Source of the DNA: a virus
Reading direction: 5' to 3' (one strand)
IMG/VR virus record: IMGVR_UViG_3300031950_000001
Location: 80,056 to 144,055 of that record
DNA: 64,000 nt
The position numbers and the translations under genes were made by a program. Positions 15,766-25,170 of the stretch are shown here, one piece after another (the stretch's first letter is position 1; each line of letters begins with the position of its first letter). Under the pieces are notes generated by a model that was not told where the DNA came from, did no database searches, and saw nothing but the letters and a program-made list of their open reading frames with translations.

Positions 15766-16890
15766 GTGTTGCCTCTAAACGTCGAGCTTTATTCGATTCT
15801 CGAAAAAACCTTTGGATCCGTAAAGATCGCCAAAACCGGCGAACCGTTCCGCTATAATGCCGGAACGTTTGCCGGTTCTTCTTTTTTCGAAATCATCGAT
15901 TACGGTGAAACGTACCGAGTCTGCTGTCCGTTCTGTCTGAAACGGGGCGATCCTGATCACCGCTACCGGCTATGGATCAGCCATGTTTGGGGCTGTTACA
16001 TGCCCGAGTTGGATCGCAGACTATGGACAGCGGCAAAGTGCTTTCATAATGACTGCTTGGCAGATAAAGACGCGCTCAACGCGCTTATCGACATGGTTTT
16101 TATCTCGACATACAACATTTCGACGACGGATTTCGTGTATCCGGAAATAGAAGAACGAACGATTCCAGACCTTCCAGGCGAGTGTATTCCTCTTACTCAG
16201 CTTCCACCAGATCATAAAGCTATCGTCTTTTTGAAGCAGCGGAATTTTGATCCAGCGGAGCTATTTTCAAAATTTGGGGTGATGTACTGCCATAACTCAT
16301 CACAGTACCCTTATGCTATCGACAAACTCGTCTTTCCGATCGACTTTGAAGGCCGACGAGTAGGTTGGCAATGCCGTTATATTGGCAATTCACCCAAGAA
16401 CATGCCAAAGTATTTCTCGGCTCCCGGAATGAGCATTAGCCGCTATGTCTACAACTATGATACGGCCAAAAACCACCCGTATGGGGTAATCGTGGAAGGG
16501 GTTTTCGACGCCATTCGAATCGGCTATGCGATTGCTGTTTTTGGAAAGACCATAAGCCGAGCGCAACTTTCACTTATTACCTCTACATGGAACAAATGCC
16601 TTGTATTCCTTGACCCCGATGCTGCCTATGACGCCGAGAAGATTGTCAGTACTTTGCGGCAGAACGGCGTCAAGGCGATTGCAATTACCGGGCATCCATC
16701 CGATCCCGGAAAGATGCCTGCGGAAATATGCCATCAGTGGATCGACAAAGCTTTGACGACGCTGGAACATGATAATACCCCCTCGATCGAGGGATCCGAA
16801 GAGCCCTTTGCGGATTACAGTACGGCTATTGAGCAGACAATTCGTCGTCTCGAGGCCAGCCGCAATGGACATGAGCAGCCCAAAATTTGA
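15766..16890 (+). CDS. DnaG-like primase with zinc ribbon and Toprim
   Basis: A 374-residue protein. The N-terminal zinc-binding part has CCPFC and CFHNDC, the pattern used by bacterial and T7 primases to read template triplets. A Toprim core follows with VIVEGVFDAIRIG (catalytic Glu) and LVFLDPDAA (metal-binding Asp pair). It follows the replicative helicase by 12 nt, the usual helicase-primase pairing. The start is taken as GTG 15766 after GAAGGAGCG. The stop TGA lies inside a dispersed palindrome. Confidence 0.88.
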   Translation: MLPLNVELYSILEKTFGSVKIAKTGEPFRYNAGTFAGSSFFEIIDYGETYRVCCPFCLKRGDPDHRYRLWISHVWGCYMPELDRRLWTAAKCFHNDCLADKDALNALIDMVFISTYNISTTDFVYPEIEERTIPDLPGECIPLTQLPPDHKAIVFLKQRNFDPAELFSKFGVMYCHNSSQYPYAIDKLVFPIDFEGRRVGWQCRYIGNSPKNMPKYFSAPGMSISRYVYNYDTAKNHPYGVIVEGVFDAIRIGYAIAVFGKTISRAQLSLITSTWNKCLVFLDPDAAYDAEKIVSTLRQNGVKAIAITGHPSDPGKMPAEICHQWIDKALTTLEHDNTPSIEGSEEPFADYSTAIEQTIRRLEASRNGHEQPKI

Positions 16891-16907
16891 TTCCGGAATC
16901 AAATTTT
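16882..16907. repeat. Dispersed palindrome, copy 4 (holds the primase stop)
   Basis: A perfect 26-bp palindrome; the TGA within TTTGATT is the primase stop codon. Confidence 0.9.
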
Positions 16908-16928
16908 GATGCGAAAAGGCAAACCGAC

Positions 16929-16964
16929 GGCATTTAATATTGGGAGGGCGGTTTCGGGCCGCCC
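16929..16964 (+). promoter_or_regulatory. GGCATTTAATATTGG motif abutting a hairpin
   Basis: GGCATTTAATATTGGGA at 16929 is followed by a GGGCGG/CCGCCC hairpin at 16946-16964, 39 nt before the polymerase GTG. The same motif and arrangement occur at 46064 and 53779, so this is probably a phage promoter or RNA-processing site. Confidence 0.5.
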
Positions 16965-17002
16965 GCGGCGATGTTTGTTAGCTAGTCGAAGGAGAGCCCG
17001 TC

Positions 17003-19909
17003 GTGTTTGACGTCCTAAGGACTTGCGCACCAGAAGACCTCATGAATCTTGCTACGACGAGGTCAAGACTAACCGGGGAGCGGCTAGAGGACGCTCTCCT
17101 AGGTCTATGCTACGATTTCATTCAATCTAAAGGCAATCACTCGATTTCGATTCGATACAAGACCGCGTCGTACCATTTCCCAGTGTTAGGCGGGCATTTG
17201 TGGAATGGCCGTCCCGGCAGGTCGGATATTGTCATTATTGGTAAAAATCCAGGCTCGACCGAAATGGCGTTCGGCTGTAATTTCGTCGGCCCTAGCGGCG
17301 AAGTCCTTCGCGAAGCTCTTAAGGAGCTAGGATTTACCGACGATCAGTTTAAGTCGATCTATGTTACGAACGTTATCAAGTGGTACCCGAAGTCCATTCC
17401 AAATAACGCCTTTCCGGCAAATTGGATGGAAGTTGGTCGATTCATTTTAGCTCTGGAGCTCATTCAGATAAAACCGAAGATCATCCTTTTATTAGGTACG
17501 GATGCCGTTAAAGCCGTTCTCGGCTCAAAATACACGCTGAAGGGCTGCCTTCATAAAGAACTACGACGGAAAATCACAGATACGCACGAAGCGAGGGTCT
17601 TTGTCGCTACCCATCCTGCAGCGATAGCCCGGAATCGGGAGCTATTTAAGCTTTTCGTGTCCGAGCTCGCCGATTTCGCAGGAGCCATTCTGAATAGGCA
17701 ATTTCCGACTCGGAATAGCCAAATTAAGATCGACGTTATTCGCCGAGCCGAAGACCTGCAAAAGCTTGTCAATGAGATTAAGCAAACGCCTGGTCTGATA
17801 AAGCTTGCCGTAGACCTCGAATGGGAAGGCCAATTCCCGGTTAATAAAGGTGCCTACGTCAGGACCATTCAGCTTTCGCATCGACCCGACTATGCCGTCG
17901 TTATCCTACTTCATGACGTAGACGGCAAGCCCTGTTTTCAGCCTTCTGTCGAGGCTGCAACAGAGCTTTTGAAGGAAATCTTCTCGTTACCGAATCTTCA
18001 GATCGGAGGTGCCAATATCGCAGCGGACTATCCTTGGCTGAAATCCCTTGGGATCGATATTCTCGAACCACGAGGAACGATCCCTGAAGACGCAACCGGA
18101 CCAGACTATCCGGGGATTTTTGACGTCGCATTGGCGGAGCATTCGTATAACGAGAATGCTCGATATGATCTGGAAAGTCTGGCCGTTTCGCGTTGCGGTT
18201 TTAAGCCGTGGTCCGAAGAGCTTGAAAAATGGAAACGGAAACGCTGCAATGAATTGAACATTACCGAAAAGCAGCTCTCCGGGTACGGCGCATGCCCGGA
18301 TCATATTCTTATCCCCTATGCCGCAACGGACGCTGCGGCAACGCGAAGTCTTATGGATGTTTATTCTGCGGTTTTAGAGACCGGCGATCCTGCAACCGGA
18401 AATGATGTCTTTCAAGTTTTCAAGGTATCAATGAAAGGGCTTGCCGCCGTCATGCATATGCATGATGTCGGCGTTAAGGTCAATAAAAACCAAATTGATA
18501 AACTCACGCTTTCGTACATGGAAGTGCTCCATGAGCGGCTTGAGGAATTTCGCGCAAAAATCAATTGGCCAGACTTCAATCCCCGTAGCTACTATCATGT
18601 AACGGAATTCCTGTTTGGCGACGCGTTGACCCGAAAGGTTGATGCGGAGGGCCGGCGCATTCGCGTACGGCCTACTGGAGCGCTGACGCTCAACTTAACG
18701 CCGATCAAAACCACGAACAAAAAATCGTGGTCTGGAAGTCCCATCGAAAATCCGAGTACGGATAAAGAGGTTTGCGGTATTTTGGCCCTTCAGCATCCGC
18801 TGGCAGGCGAGCTTCGGGACATTAAATTCATTGATCACGTCCTTAAAAGCGTCCTACGGCTTCCCAAACGCGACGGGGACAAGTTTATTACCGATGAAGA
18901 TGGCAATCTAGACTATGATGAAGGGATTGCCTCATTCATATGCGACGATGGACGGATTCATGGCATGTTCTCGATCCTCGCCGAAACCGGTCGGCTCCGA
19001 AGTTCCCGACCCAATCTGCAAAATATGGCCAAAAGCCGCGAAAGCGCTTATGAGGCCATTGCCAAAGATAAATATCCTGGTCCTATCCGTAGCATTTTTA
19101 CGGCGGAACCCGGCTATCTGCTTATTGAAGCAGATTTCAAAGTAGCCGAGGTCTTCTGTCTCGCCGTAATGTCCCAAGATCCGCTACTTTTAGAGCATTG
19201 TATGCGGGCAACGCTGCCCGAAAGCGATCCCAATTATTACGATATCCACTCCAATGTAGCCGTAAACGCCTTCCATCTCGACTGTGCGCCGACGAAGAAA
19301 GCCCTTGCTGCGATTGGTAAAGCCCACCTAAGAGTGGGGGCTAAAGCCGTACTCTTTGGAGGGATGTATGGCCGTGGCGCCGACGCCATTGCCAGACAGT
19401 GCCAACAGGAGGGAGTCCATCTTACCGTCGAGGACGCCGAAAAGATCATGAATGCGATCTTTTCGACCTATAAAGATGCGGCGCACTATCTGGAAACCTT
19501 AGAGGCGAGGGTTGACAGCCCTGGCTGGATTAGGACATACTTTGGTCGGATTCGGCATTTCTTCCCCTCTGCCGATCCGGCAGAACAAGGGCATCAGAGA
19601 CGGCAAGCTCGCAATTTTGTTATGCAATCCACCGTGGCGGACGCCATGAATCTGACTCTGTATGCCCTATATTGTAATCAGGCTCGTAAGCAATTAGGAT
19701 ATAGGATCGTGCTGCAGATGCACGATGCGTTTTTGTTGGAGGTACCCGAAAAGTATGTCGACGTTGTTGCGAAGGAGATCATTCCAAAGTGTGTCGAAAG
19801 CGTTCGCTTTCGACCGTGCACTCCCGATGGAGAGCCATATGGATCTTACTATCATTTCTGTCCAGAGGTTGATGTCTATGAACAATGGGGCGTTCCTTTG
19901 AAGCGTTGA
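17003..19909 (+). CDS. Uracil-DNA glycosylase / 3'-5' exonuclease / DNA polymerase A fusion
   Basis: 968 residues in three parts. About 60-235 is a uracil-DNA-glycosylase-superfamily domain: IGKNPGSTEMAFGCNF, GPSGEVLREAL and the C-terminal THPAAIARN loop. The Cys of iron-sulfur families are not evident. About 255-480 is a DEDDy exonuclease: LAVDLEWE, NIAADYPWL and YAATDAAATRSL. The rest is the family A polymerase: motif A ADFKVAEVFCLA, motif B RVGAKAVLFGGMYG and motif C QMHDAFLLEV. The usual motif C is HDE, so the Glu is replaced by Ala. Start GTG 17003 follows GAAGGAGAG. This is the likely replicative polymerase with built-in uracil surveillance. Confidence 0.88.
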   Translation: MFDVLRTCAPEDLMNLATTRSRLTGERLEDALLGLCYDFIQSKGNHSISIRYKTASYHFPVLGGHLWNGRPGRSDIVIIGKNPGSTEMAFGCNFVGPSGEVLREALKELGFTDDQFKSIYVTNVIKWYPKSIPNNAFPANWMEVGRFILALELIQIKPKIILLLGTDAVKAVLGSKYTLKGCLHKELRRKITDTHEARVFVATHPAAIARNRELFKLFVSELADFAGAILNRQFPTRNSQIKIDVIRRAEDLQKLVNEIKQTPGLIKLAVDLEWEGQFPVNKGAYVRTIQLSHRPDYAVVILLHDVDGKPCFQPSVEAATELLKEIFSLPNLQIGGANIAADYPWLKSLGIDILEPRGTIPEDATGPDYPGIFDVALAEHSYNENARYDLESLAVSRCGFKPWSEELEKWKRKRCNELNITEKQLSGYGACPDHILIPYAATDAAATRSLMDVYSAVLETGDPATGNDVFQVFKVSMKGLAAVMHMHDVGVKVNKNQIDKLTLSYMEVLHERLEEFRAKINWPDFNPRSYYHVTEFLFGDALTRKVDAEGRRIRVRPTGALTLNLTPIKTTNKKSWSGSPIENPSTDKEVCGILALQHPLAGELRDIKFIDHVLKSVLRLPKRDGDKFITDEDGNLDYDEGIASFICDDGRIHGMFSILAETGRLRSSRPNLQNMAKSRESAYEAIAKDKYPGPIRSIFTAEPGYLLIEADFKVAEVFCLAVMSQDPLLLEHCMRATLPESDPNYYDIHSNVAVNAFHLDCAPTKKALAAIGKAHLRVGAKAVLFGGMYGRGADAIARQCQQEGVHLTVEDAEKIMNAIFSTYKDAAHYLETLEARVDSPGWIRTYFGRIRHFFPSADPAEQGHQRRQARNFVMQSTVADAMNLTLYALYCNQARKQLGYRIVLQMHDAFLLEVPEKYVDVVAKEIIPKCVESVRFRPCTPDGEPYGSYYHFCPEVDVYEQWGVPLKR

Positions 19910-19921
19910 GAGGAGCTGCAG

Positions 19922-20203
19922 ATGTATGTCAATCACAACGAAGTCTGCCCCGTTTGCAGGTACCATCGATTCATTGTTCAATTCAAAAATGAATACGACA
20001 TGGACTGTATATGTCCCATGTGCGGCTATCGAATAGCACCCGAATATCCTGATCTTCGGTATATTGATATGATTCGAGATAAGGTAAGAAAATTGACAGA
20101 GGAAGAAGAAGACGAGATTTATAAAGCATATTTCGAGACGGGTTATAGTTATTTGGAACGGGTTTTTCTGGGTTTTGGTAAAAAGGAGAAGGACGATGTT
20201 TGA
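19922..20203 (+). CDS. Small zinc-ribbon protein
   Basis: A 93-residue protein with CPVC near residue 9 and CICPMCGY near residue 35, a four-Cys zinc ribbon, followed by a charged helix. The ATG at 19922 follows GAGAGGAGCTGCAG, 12 nt after the polymerase stop, so they are co-transcribed. Its end overlaps the next gene by 8 nt. It could be a replication or transcription accessory factor; no precise family recognised. Confidence 0.65.
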   Translation: MYVNHNEVCPVCRYHRFIVQFKNEYDMDCICPMCGYRIAPEYPDLRYIDMIRDKVRKLTEEEEDEIYKAYFETGYSYLERVFLGFGKKEKDDV

Positions 20204-21188
20204 GTTTGACGAAACTGTCGGTCGTTCAACGGTTCTGTTGAAAAACGAATTCGAGGGAAAGTATGGTATCGTATACCCCATTTGGGGTAGTGCGACGAAT
20301 GTTTTCCGAATCTTGCCTGGAAGACTGCCAAACGGTGATCTCGTTAACGGCGTATCGTACAACGGTCGGTGCGGTCCGTGGATTCATCTAGTCTACGGAA
20401 TGACCGTTACGTCGCCGACACGCCAGAAGACGTTCTTTATTGGCGACCGGGCGACGCATGATGAGTACAGCATGCAGAGGTCATTGGCCTACCAAGTGTA
20501 CTCAACCGTTTATGACGTGATTGCCAGCGGCAGCAAGCCCGAATGGCGGGAATATAATCTTATAAGGCTCCGTGGCGAGGCGTTTGATGCGACTCGTCCG
20601 ACAGTACTTCGCAGACCGGGCATATTTTACCTTGTGTTTGCCGAAGTGCTTGAGCACAGCCAAAAAGAGAGCATAAGCCCAAATCCGCCTGTCGTACTTG
20701 TACTGACGCAGACGGCAGGACAGGCACTGGTTATGGCGGCCAGGAAGGCGTTCAGTCTTGGCAAGGATATCGTTAAGGACGGCATTAAGGTCAATATTCG
20801 ACCCACCCATCTTGGTTCCCCGTATCCGGCTCTTTGTACCGAAAAGGGCAATGCCGGATTTGCGGTAGATATTCTAGCAGAGGCGATTCCTCATCCAATA
20901 AGTGAGGAAACGCTAACCCAAATCCGGCCGTGGTCCGAGATCCTCAAATTTGCGTCGGACGACGAGCAGAAGGAGATCTTCCGCGAGATGCTGCCTCGTG
21001 ACGTAGTTAAATACCTCTTCGGCGAAGATGCTGTCGAGGATTCGCCCGCTTTCGATGACATTCCGTTCGATGTGCCGGATACGGGTCCTACCCCGTTACA
21101 ATCCGAACAACCGGCGGACGATATGAAGACAATCGATATTCTCAGACAGTCGATCGAGGCGTTCCATAAGAAATATAAAATCGAATAA
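20196..21188 (+). CDS. Unrecognised replication-cluster protein, possible ssDNA-binding role
   Basis: A 330-residue protein from ATG 20196 (MFEFDETVGRSTVLLKNEF) after AAAAGGAGAAGGACG. The first 220 residues look like a mixed alpha/beta domain. The last 90 are acidic and flexible (DDIPFDVPDTGPTPLQSEQP). Its position between polymerase and UvsX and its acidic tail are what one would expect of a phage single-strand binding protein. There is no motif that proves it, so I leave the function open. Confidence 0.55.
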   Translation: MFEFDETVGRSTVLLKNEFEGKYGIVYPIWGSATNVFRILPGRLPNGDLVNGVSYNGRCGPWIHLVYGMTVTSPTRQKTFFIGDRATHDEYSMQRSLAYQVYSTVYDVIASGSKPEWREYNLIRLRGEAFDATRPTVLRRPGIFYLVFAEVLEHSQKESISPNPPVVLVLTQTAGQALVMAARKAFSLGKDIVKDGIKVNIRPTHLGSPYPALCTEKGNAGFAVDILAEAIPHPISEETLTQIRPWSEILKFASDDEQKEIFREMLPRDVVKYLFGEDAVEDSPAFDDIPFDVPDTGPTPLQSEQPADDMKTIDILRQSIEAFHKKYKIE

Positions 21189-21243
21189 CGGGAAATAGTG
21201 CGTGAGGAGCACGGACAGGACGTCCGTGTCGCCTTCTTTTTGC

Positions 21244-21269
21244 AAAATTTGATTCCGGAATCAAATTTT
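21244..21269. repeat. Dispersed palindrome, copy 5
   Basis: A perfect 26-bp palindrome followed by TTGGAGGAG, just upstream of the UvsX/RecA gene. Confidence 0.9.
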
Positions 21270-21284
21270 TTGGAGGAGTTGGTG

Positions 21285-22541
21285 ATGGGTCGCCCTATGG
21301 ACGATAGTCTCGAAAGCGCCTTAAAGGTGCTTCAAAGCAAGCTTTCGCGGGAGTCCAAGATGGTCAGCAATAGCCCGACATTAATGGTGGGCTTGCCTGT
21401 TCCATCTCTGGCGATTCGATATCTATTGCAAAATACAGGGCTACCGTTGGGCGTTGTTTACCATCTTGTCGGTCCGCCCGCATCATTTAAATCCACGCTT
21501 GCGGTGGAGATTGCCAGATGGCATCATGCTTGCGGCGGTGCTGTCATTATTTGCGAAGCCGAGACAAAACCGACGCCTGTTCTTCGAGAAAGCATTCTAG
21601 GCAAAGACCCGCCCCGGGTCCTTGTCCATGAATGCCTATTTCTTGAAGAATGGCAAAAGGTTATCCTCGAAGCCGTCAAAATCATGCAAGATAGACAAGG
21701 CGACACTCAAAAACCGGTCGCCTTTATCGTCGATAGCTATATGGGTAAATTGCCTCGCAAGCTTTATGACGACGTTTTGCGGCAAGGATTTGCCCAACGT
21801 CATTTTGGCGAGGCAGCTATGCTTATCGGCGACTGGTTAAGTGCCTATACCTCCACCGTGCAGGGATATCCCTATAACCTAATAGGGGTAAATCATCTTA
21901 AAGAGTCCGTTCATCCCATTACCGGGATGCCTGTCTATCGCACTCCGGGTGGTCAGTATTTGCGGCATCAAAACTCGATTGAAATCCGAGTAAACCGCAG
22001 CAAAACGGAGCAGCGGAAGGCAGGTGATCTGGTCTACTATGAGACGCTCATTCAGCTTTATACGTCAAAAAACTGTCGCGGTGCGCAGGACAAGAAGATC
22101 GCCGTCGTTTTGCGCCAATGGAACGAAGTTGTCGATGATAAGCCTACGCTTATCAGCAATTTTGAGTGGTGGGAAGCCGCCACCTGGATGCTCTACGACG
22201 GAACAGGAATGCCAAAAACAGACTGCGAAATCCTGCTTCCGAAAGTAAAGAAGGTCATTGACGTCAAAAAGCGTTCGCGAGGCGATCTCTTCTACTGCGA
22301 GCAGTTAGGAATTCCTCAATCGGATCCGATTCCGGCACATGAAATGGGCCTTAAGATCGAGGAGCGTGAAGACATCCTTCACGAGCTCTACAAAATATTC
22401 GGCATTAACGTTATGGATCTCTATAACGCCGAGCAGCCGCTACTGAAGAGATCCGTAACTACGGGCGACGACTATGACAGTCCGATGGAGACGATGAAAG
22501 AGGGTATCCCTGACCTTAGTTTTGAAGGGGACGAGGTGTGA
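21285..22541 (+). CDS. UvsX/RecA-like recombinase
   Basis: About 418 residues from ATG 21285, preceded by GGAGGAG. A longer frame reads through the palindrome and is rejected. Walker A is GPPASFKST, with Phe in place of the usual Gly as in T4 UvsX. FIVDSYMGKLP is the Walker B region and NLIGVNHLKES a sensor-like segment. The protein would coat single-stranded DNA and drive strand exchange during recombination-dependent replication, together with the UvsW-like helicase at 12056. The stop overlaps the next start. Confidence 0.85.
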   Translation: MGRPMDDSLESALKVLQSKLSRESKMVSNSPTLMVGLPVPSLAIRYLLQNTGLPLGVVYHLVGPPASFKSTLAVEIARWHHACGGAVIICEAETKPTPVLRESILGKDPPRVLVHECLFLEEWQKVILEAVKIMQDRQGDTQKPVAFIVDSYMGKLPRKLYDDVLRQGFAQRHFGEAAMLIGDWLSAYTSTVQGYPYNLIGVNHLKESVHPITGMPVYRTPGGQYLRHQNSIEIRVNRSKTEQRKAGDLVYYETLIQLYTSKNCRGAQDKKIAVVLRQWNEVVDDKPTLISNFEWWEAATWMLYDGTGMPKTDCEILLPKVKKVIDVKKRSRGDLFYCEQLGIPQSDPIPAHEMGLKIEEREDILHELYKIFGINVMDLYNAEQPLLKRSVTTGDDYDSPMETMKEGIPDLSFEGDEV

Positions 22542-23779
22542 GCGGTCAAACTCCTTTTTGGTCGTTTGTCGAAACGTTATTGGAAATTGACCCTGAAACG
22601 ACAATTGTGGACGCAAGACAGTCCGTTGTCGGCCAGATTCCAATCGGGAAACCGGTTAGGATCGAAAAGGCCCGTCCGGACACACACTATAATTTCCTTA
22701 TTGTCGACGGCAAAGGACTTCAGAAGTGCAAGTCCGAAATTGCCAGCTTAACGTTCGATAATTTGGTCGTTCTTTCCGAAGGGACAAAGAACGATGAAGC
22801 GTTGAATTTTATGACATTTGTGGATGCTCATTTCGAGTCGGTTCCCGATATTTCGATGTATCTACCCGATTGTACCATTGAAAAGAACTGTCCCTATAAA
22901 TGGTTGTTTGCGTGTCGAATTACGGCGAAGAAGGAGGAAGCTATGTCTTTGGAACCTGAAACTGTGCCGGTTAGTCAGCCAAATCTCGAAGACAGCTCGA
23001 ACGAGCTTATGCCGAGTCCATCCGGCGATGCGGTCGTAGACCACACTATTGAGGGGTTTGGGGCCGTAAATCTCGACGGGCTGTACGACTTTGAGAAGCC
23101 AATTGTTTCTCAGATATGCGAACATATCAATGAGCATGTAAAACGAACGTTAGAGTGGTATTGGAAACTGGGAAAACTGGTGTATAAGCTAAAGCGCGAA
23201 GAGGATAAACATAATTGTTCGTTTCACGAGCGACTCGAAGTCTTACGACAGATGCTCGATAATCGTACGATCCGGACGCTTTTAAACGCAAAAATGATTT
23301 ATGAACGATGGTCGAATCTGGAAGAGTTCAAGAAGGTCATTAGCTATAACGAAAGCCCTGAACGTCAAGGTATGCTGAGCTTTCGTCATTTACTTGCTCT
23401 TGCCCGGATCGACGATGACGAGAAAGTCGATGAGCTTGCCCAGGCTGTCGTCACTAAAGGAATTGCCGCGCAGGAGCTGGAAGCGATACTGATAGGTAAA
23501 ACAGGCAAGCGTCGCGGTCCGGGTCGAGGTGTTAATGTTCCTGAATCCATCGAGGAAAGGCTATATAAATTAAATAGACATGCAGCCGCGTTTCGCAAAG
23601 TTCTCGAGGCGCTTTATGCGGGCGGAAAGTTTGCTTCTGATTTAGAACAATTGAACGTCGACGATGAAATAGAGCTCGTAATAGTGAATGCAATAGATGC
23701 GTTAGAAGATATATCGTCAATGGCGCAGGTTCTACTGCAGACGTTTGATAAAATGACCCGTAGTAAAGATCGAGATTAA
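22538..23779 (+). CDS. Unrecognised protein coupled to the recombinase
   Basis: A 413-residue protein starting at GTG 22538, overlapping the recombinase stop. Residues about 1-135 are a mixed domain. About 135-185 is an acidic, Ser/Pro-rich linker. The C-terminal 220 residues are helical and basic, including RHLLALARIDDDEKVDELAQ and GKRRGPGRGVNVPESIEERL. The tail is reminiscent of ParB-like or recombination mediator helices, but I do not recognise a family. Translational coupling to UvsX suggests a loader or partner role. A terminator follows at 23804. Confidence 0.55.
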   Translation: MSGQTPFWSFVETLLEIDPETTIVDARQSVVGQIPIGKPVRIEKARPDTHYNFLIVDGKGLQKCKSEIASLTFDNLVVLSEGTKNDEALNFMTFVDAHFESVPDISMYLPDCTIEKNCPYKWLFACRITAKKEEAMSLEPETVPVSQPNLEDSSNELMPSPSGDAVVDHTIEGFGAVNLDGLYDFEKPIVSQICEHINEHVKRTLEWYWKLGKLVYKLKREEDKHNCSFHERLEVLRQMLDNRTIRTLLNAKMIYERWSNLEEFKKVISYNESPERQGMLSFRHLLALARIDDDEKVDELAQAVVTKGIAAQELEAILIGKTGKRRGPGRGVNVPESIEERLYKLNRHAAAFRKVLEALYAGGKFASDLEQLNVDDEIELVIVNAIDALEDISSMAQVLLQTFDKMTRSKDRD

Positions 23780-23803
23780 AAATTCGCATCCGGGATTTTT
23801 CTT

Positions 23804-23832
23804 GGCCTGAAGGACGTCAGGCCGCATTTTTT
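23804..23832 (+). terminator. Intrinsic terminator
   Basis: GGCCTGA, loop AGGACG, TCAGGCC, then GCA and six Ts. It closes the recombination unit. Positions 23833-23928 show no gene. Confidence 0.85.
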
Positions 23833-23928
23833 AATCCGAAAATTCCTGCCCGCCCGACGACGCGGTCGGCCAGTTACTGGCTGAAAAGTCGTCATTTTAA
23901 CCCTCCCATTTTACTTTTTGATTTTATT

Positions 23929-24373
23929 CCGGGGACCTGGCGGTCGCCGGGGACTAGAAGCGTCTCAAAAATGAGACATTTCTAGATGACAATCGGAAAT
24001 AGCGTCTGTTCGGCAGGCGCGCATTTCAAGAAGGTTTTAGCCAGACGCATTGTCGTCTATGGCCGAAAGAATATTCGACCGACGACCGCCAAATTGTAGC
24101 CAGCAGCATAACGGCCGTTGGCAGATTAGTTGTATCGGCCCATCAGATCGCCCGCGCCAGTGTGCTAGGCGAACATTTATCGTGTTTAACTATGGGCGGC
24201 GAATGGCTAAAAAGGAGATTAAAACTATCGGTAGGGTTCAGAACGAACCTTTACCCTGCCGACAGTATTCTACGGGCCCGCAGGAAGCCCGATTACGCTA
24301 TTTTGCGACTGTTATTCTAGAAATATCTCATTTTTGAGGCGCTTCTAGTCCCCGGCGACCGCCAGGTCCCCGG
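23929..24373. ncRNA. 445-bp element closed by 58-bp inverted repeats; probable structured RNA or origin
   Basis: The first 58 bases (23929-23986) and last 58 (24316-24373) are reverse complements with two differences. Each arm holds an inner hairpin built on GTCTCA/TGAGAC flanked by CTAGAA/TTCTAG. The inside folds further: GACAAT plus GCGTCTG (23988-24008) pair with CAGACGC plus ATTGTC (24042-24054). TCGGTAGGG pairs with CCCTGCCGA around a GGTTC/GAACC hairpin. CGGGC pairs with GCCCG near the 3' side. No convincing ORF is present. Nested helices suggest a structured RNA; a replication origin, a packaging site or a mobile MITE-like unit are alternatives. Confidence 0.6.
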
Positions 24374-24408
24374 GGTCGGGGGCGCTTAGCTATTAAAGGT
24401 CGGGAAAA

Positions 24409-25149
24409 ATGGTTGGTAAATTCGCTGTCGATGGGCGTCGGCGTCCTTATCCTCCGCTGAAAGTAATTAAGCGTTTGGCCGATAAAATCTACAGCAATCT
24501 TCTCTTGTTTGCGGATAAGCCGATTCAGCAGGAGGAGATCGTCAAAATCGGCCAGCGGCTGATCGAGATTTTTAAGCCGCCCGATGAGAAAACGCTCTTT
24601 GACTGTCTCATACCTATTTATAATCAGACACTAAACAAATACGAAATCGAGCGGTTCGCTTGGCGATTGGCGGCTAATGCTCGGCGAATCCGGAATTCGA
24701 TTCCGGTGTCTTTTTGGTTTGGTCAGACAAAAGAAGAGCCGGCAATTTGTCAGTTTATTGCCCCAGAGGAAGAAGGCGATGTTAGGCAAGGTTTTATGCG
24801 GTACTGTGTACTTACAGGTCCCGCAGCTACCATTACCGGACGTATCTTTATCAACAGTTCTCGAAGATATCGTATTTATCGTGCAAGCAGCGTGAACGAT
24901 CATCTGCGTCTTCGCTATCTATCGGCGGCAACATTTACGTGCCTTCTCATTCCGTCGCGAGCATCCTATCCGATGATCGATCCTTGGACTATCGGATGTA
25001 CGAACAAACTTACCGCGCGTAACAAAAAACTTTTCGATCTCTGGTTACAAGCACGACGGGAACGGGTCGAAATAAAAGCTAGAAATGCCTATTATGTTCC
25101 GGTTATATTAAAGGATGGTTATACAAAAGACCTCGTAATTTCTTTTTAG
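24409..25149 (+). CDS. Unrecognised basic protein
   Basis: A 246-residue protein with an Arg/Lys-rich N-terminus (DGRRRPYPPLKVIKRLADKI) and a basic C-terminal half. No motif recognised. The ATG at 24409 follows the structured element by 35 nt and has only a weak ribosome site (GGTCGGGAAAA), so the element may sit in its leader. It is followed after 21 nt by another small gene. A nucleic-acid-binding role is possible from charge alone. Confidence 0.6.
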   Translation: MVGKFAVDGRRRPYPPLKVIKRLADKIYSNLLLFADKPIQQEEIVKIGQRLIEIFKPPDEKTLFDCLIPIYNQTLNKYEIERFAWRLAANARRIRNSIPVSFWFGQTKEEPAICQFIAPEEEGDVRQGFMRYCVLTGPAATITGRIFINSSRRYRIYRASSVNDHLRLRYLSAATFTCLLIPSRASYPMIDPWTIGCTNKLTARNKKLFDLWLQARRERVEIKARNAYYVPVILKDGYTKDLVISF

Positions 25150-25170
25150 CTATTCAAGAAGGAGGCGGCA

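Noticed and set aside
21198-21284. N-terminal extension of the UvsX-like protein
   Set aside because: It translates the palindrome (LIPESNF). ATG 21285 has GGAGGAG at the right distance and the protein then starts as usual for the family.
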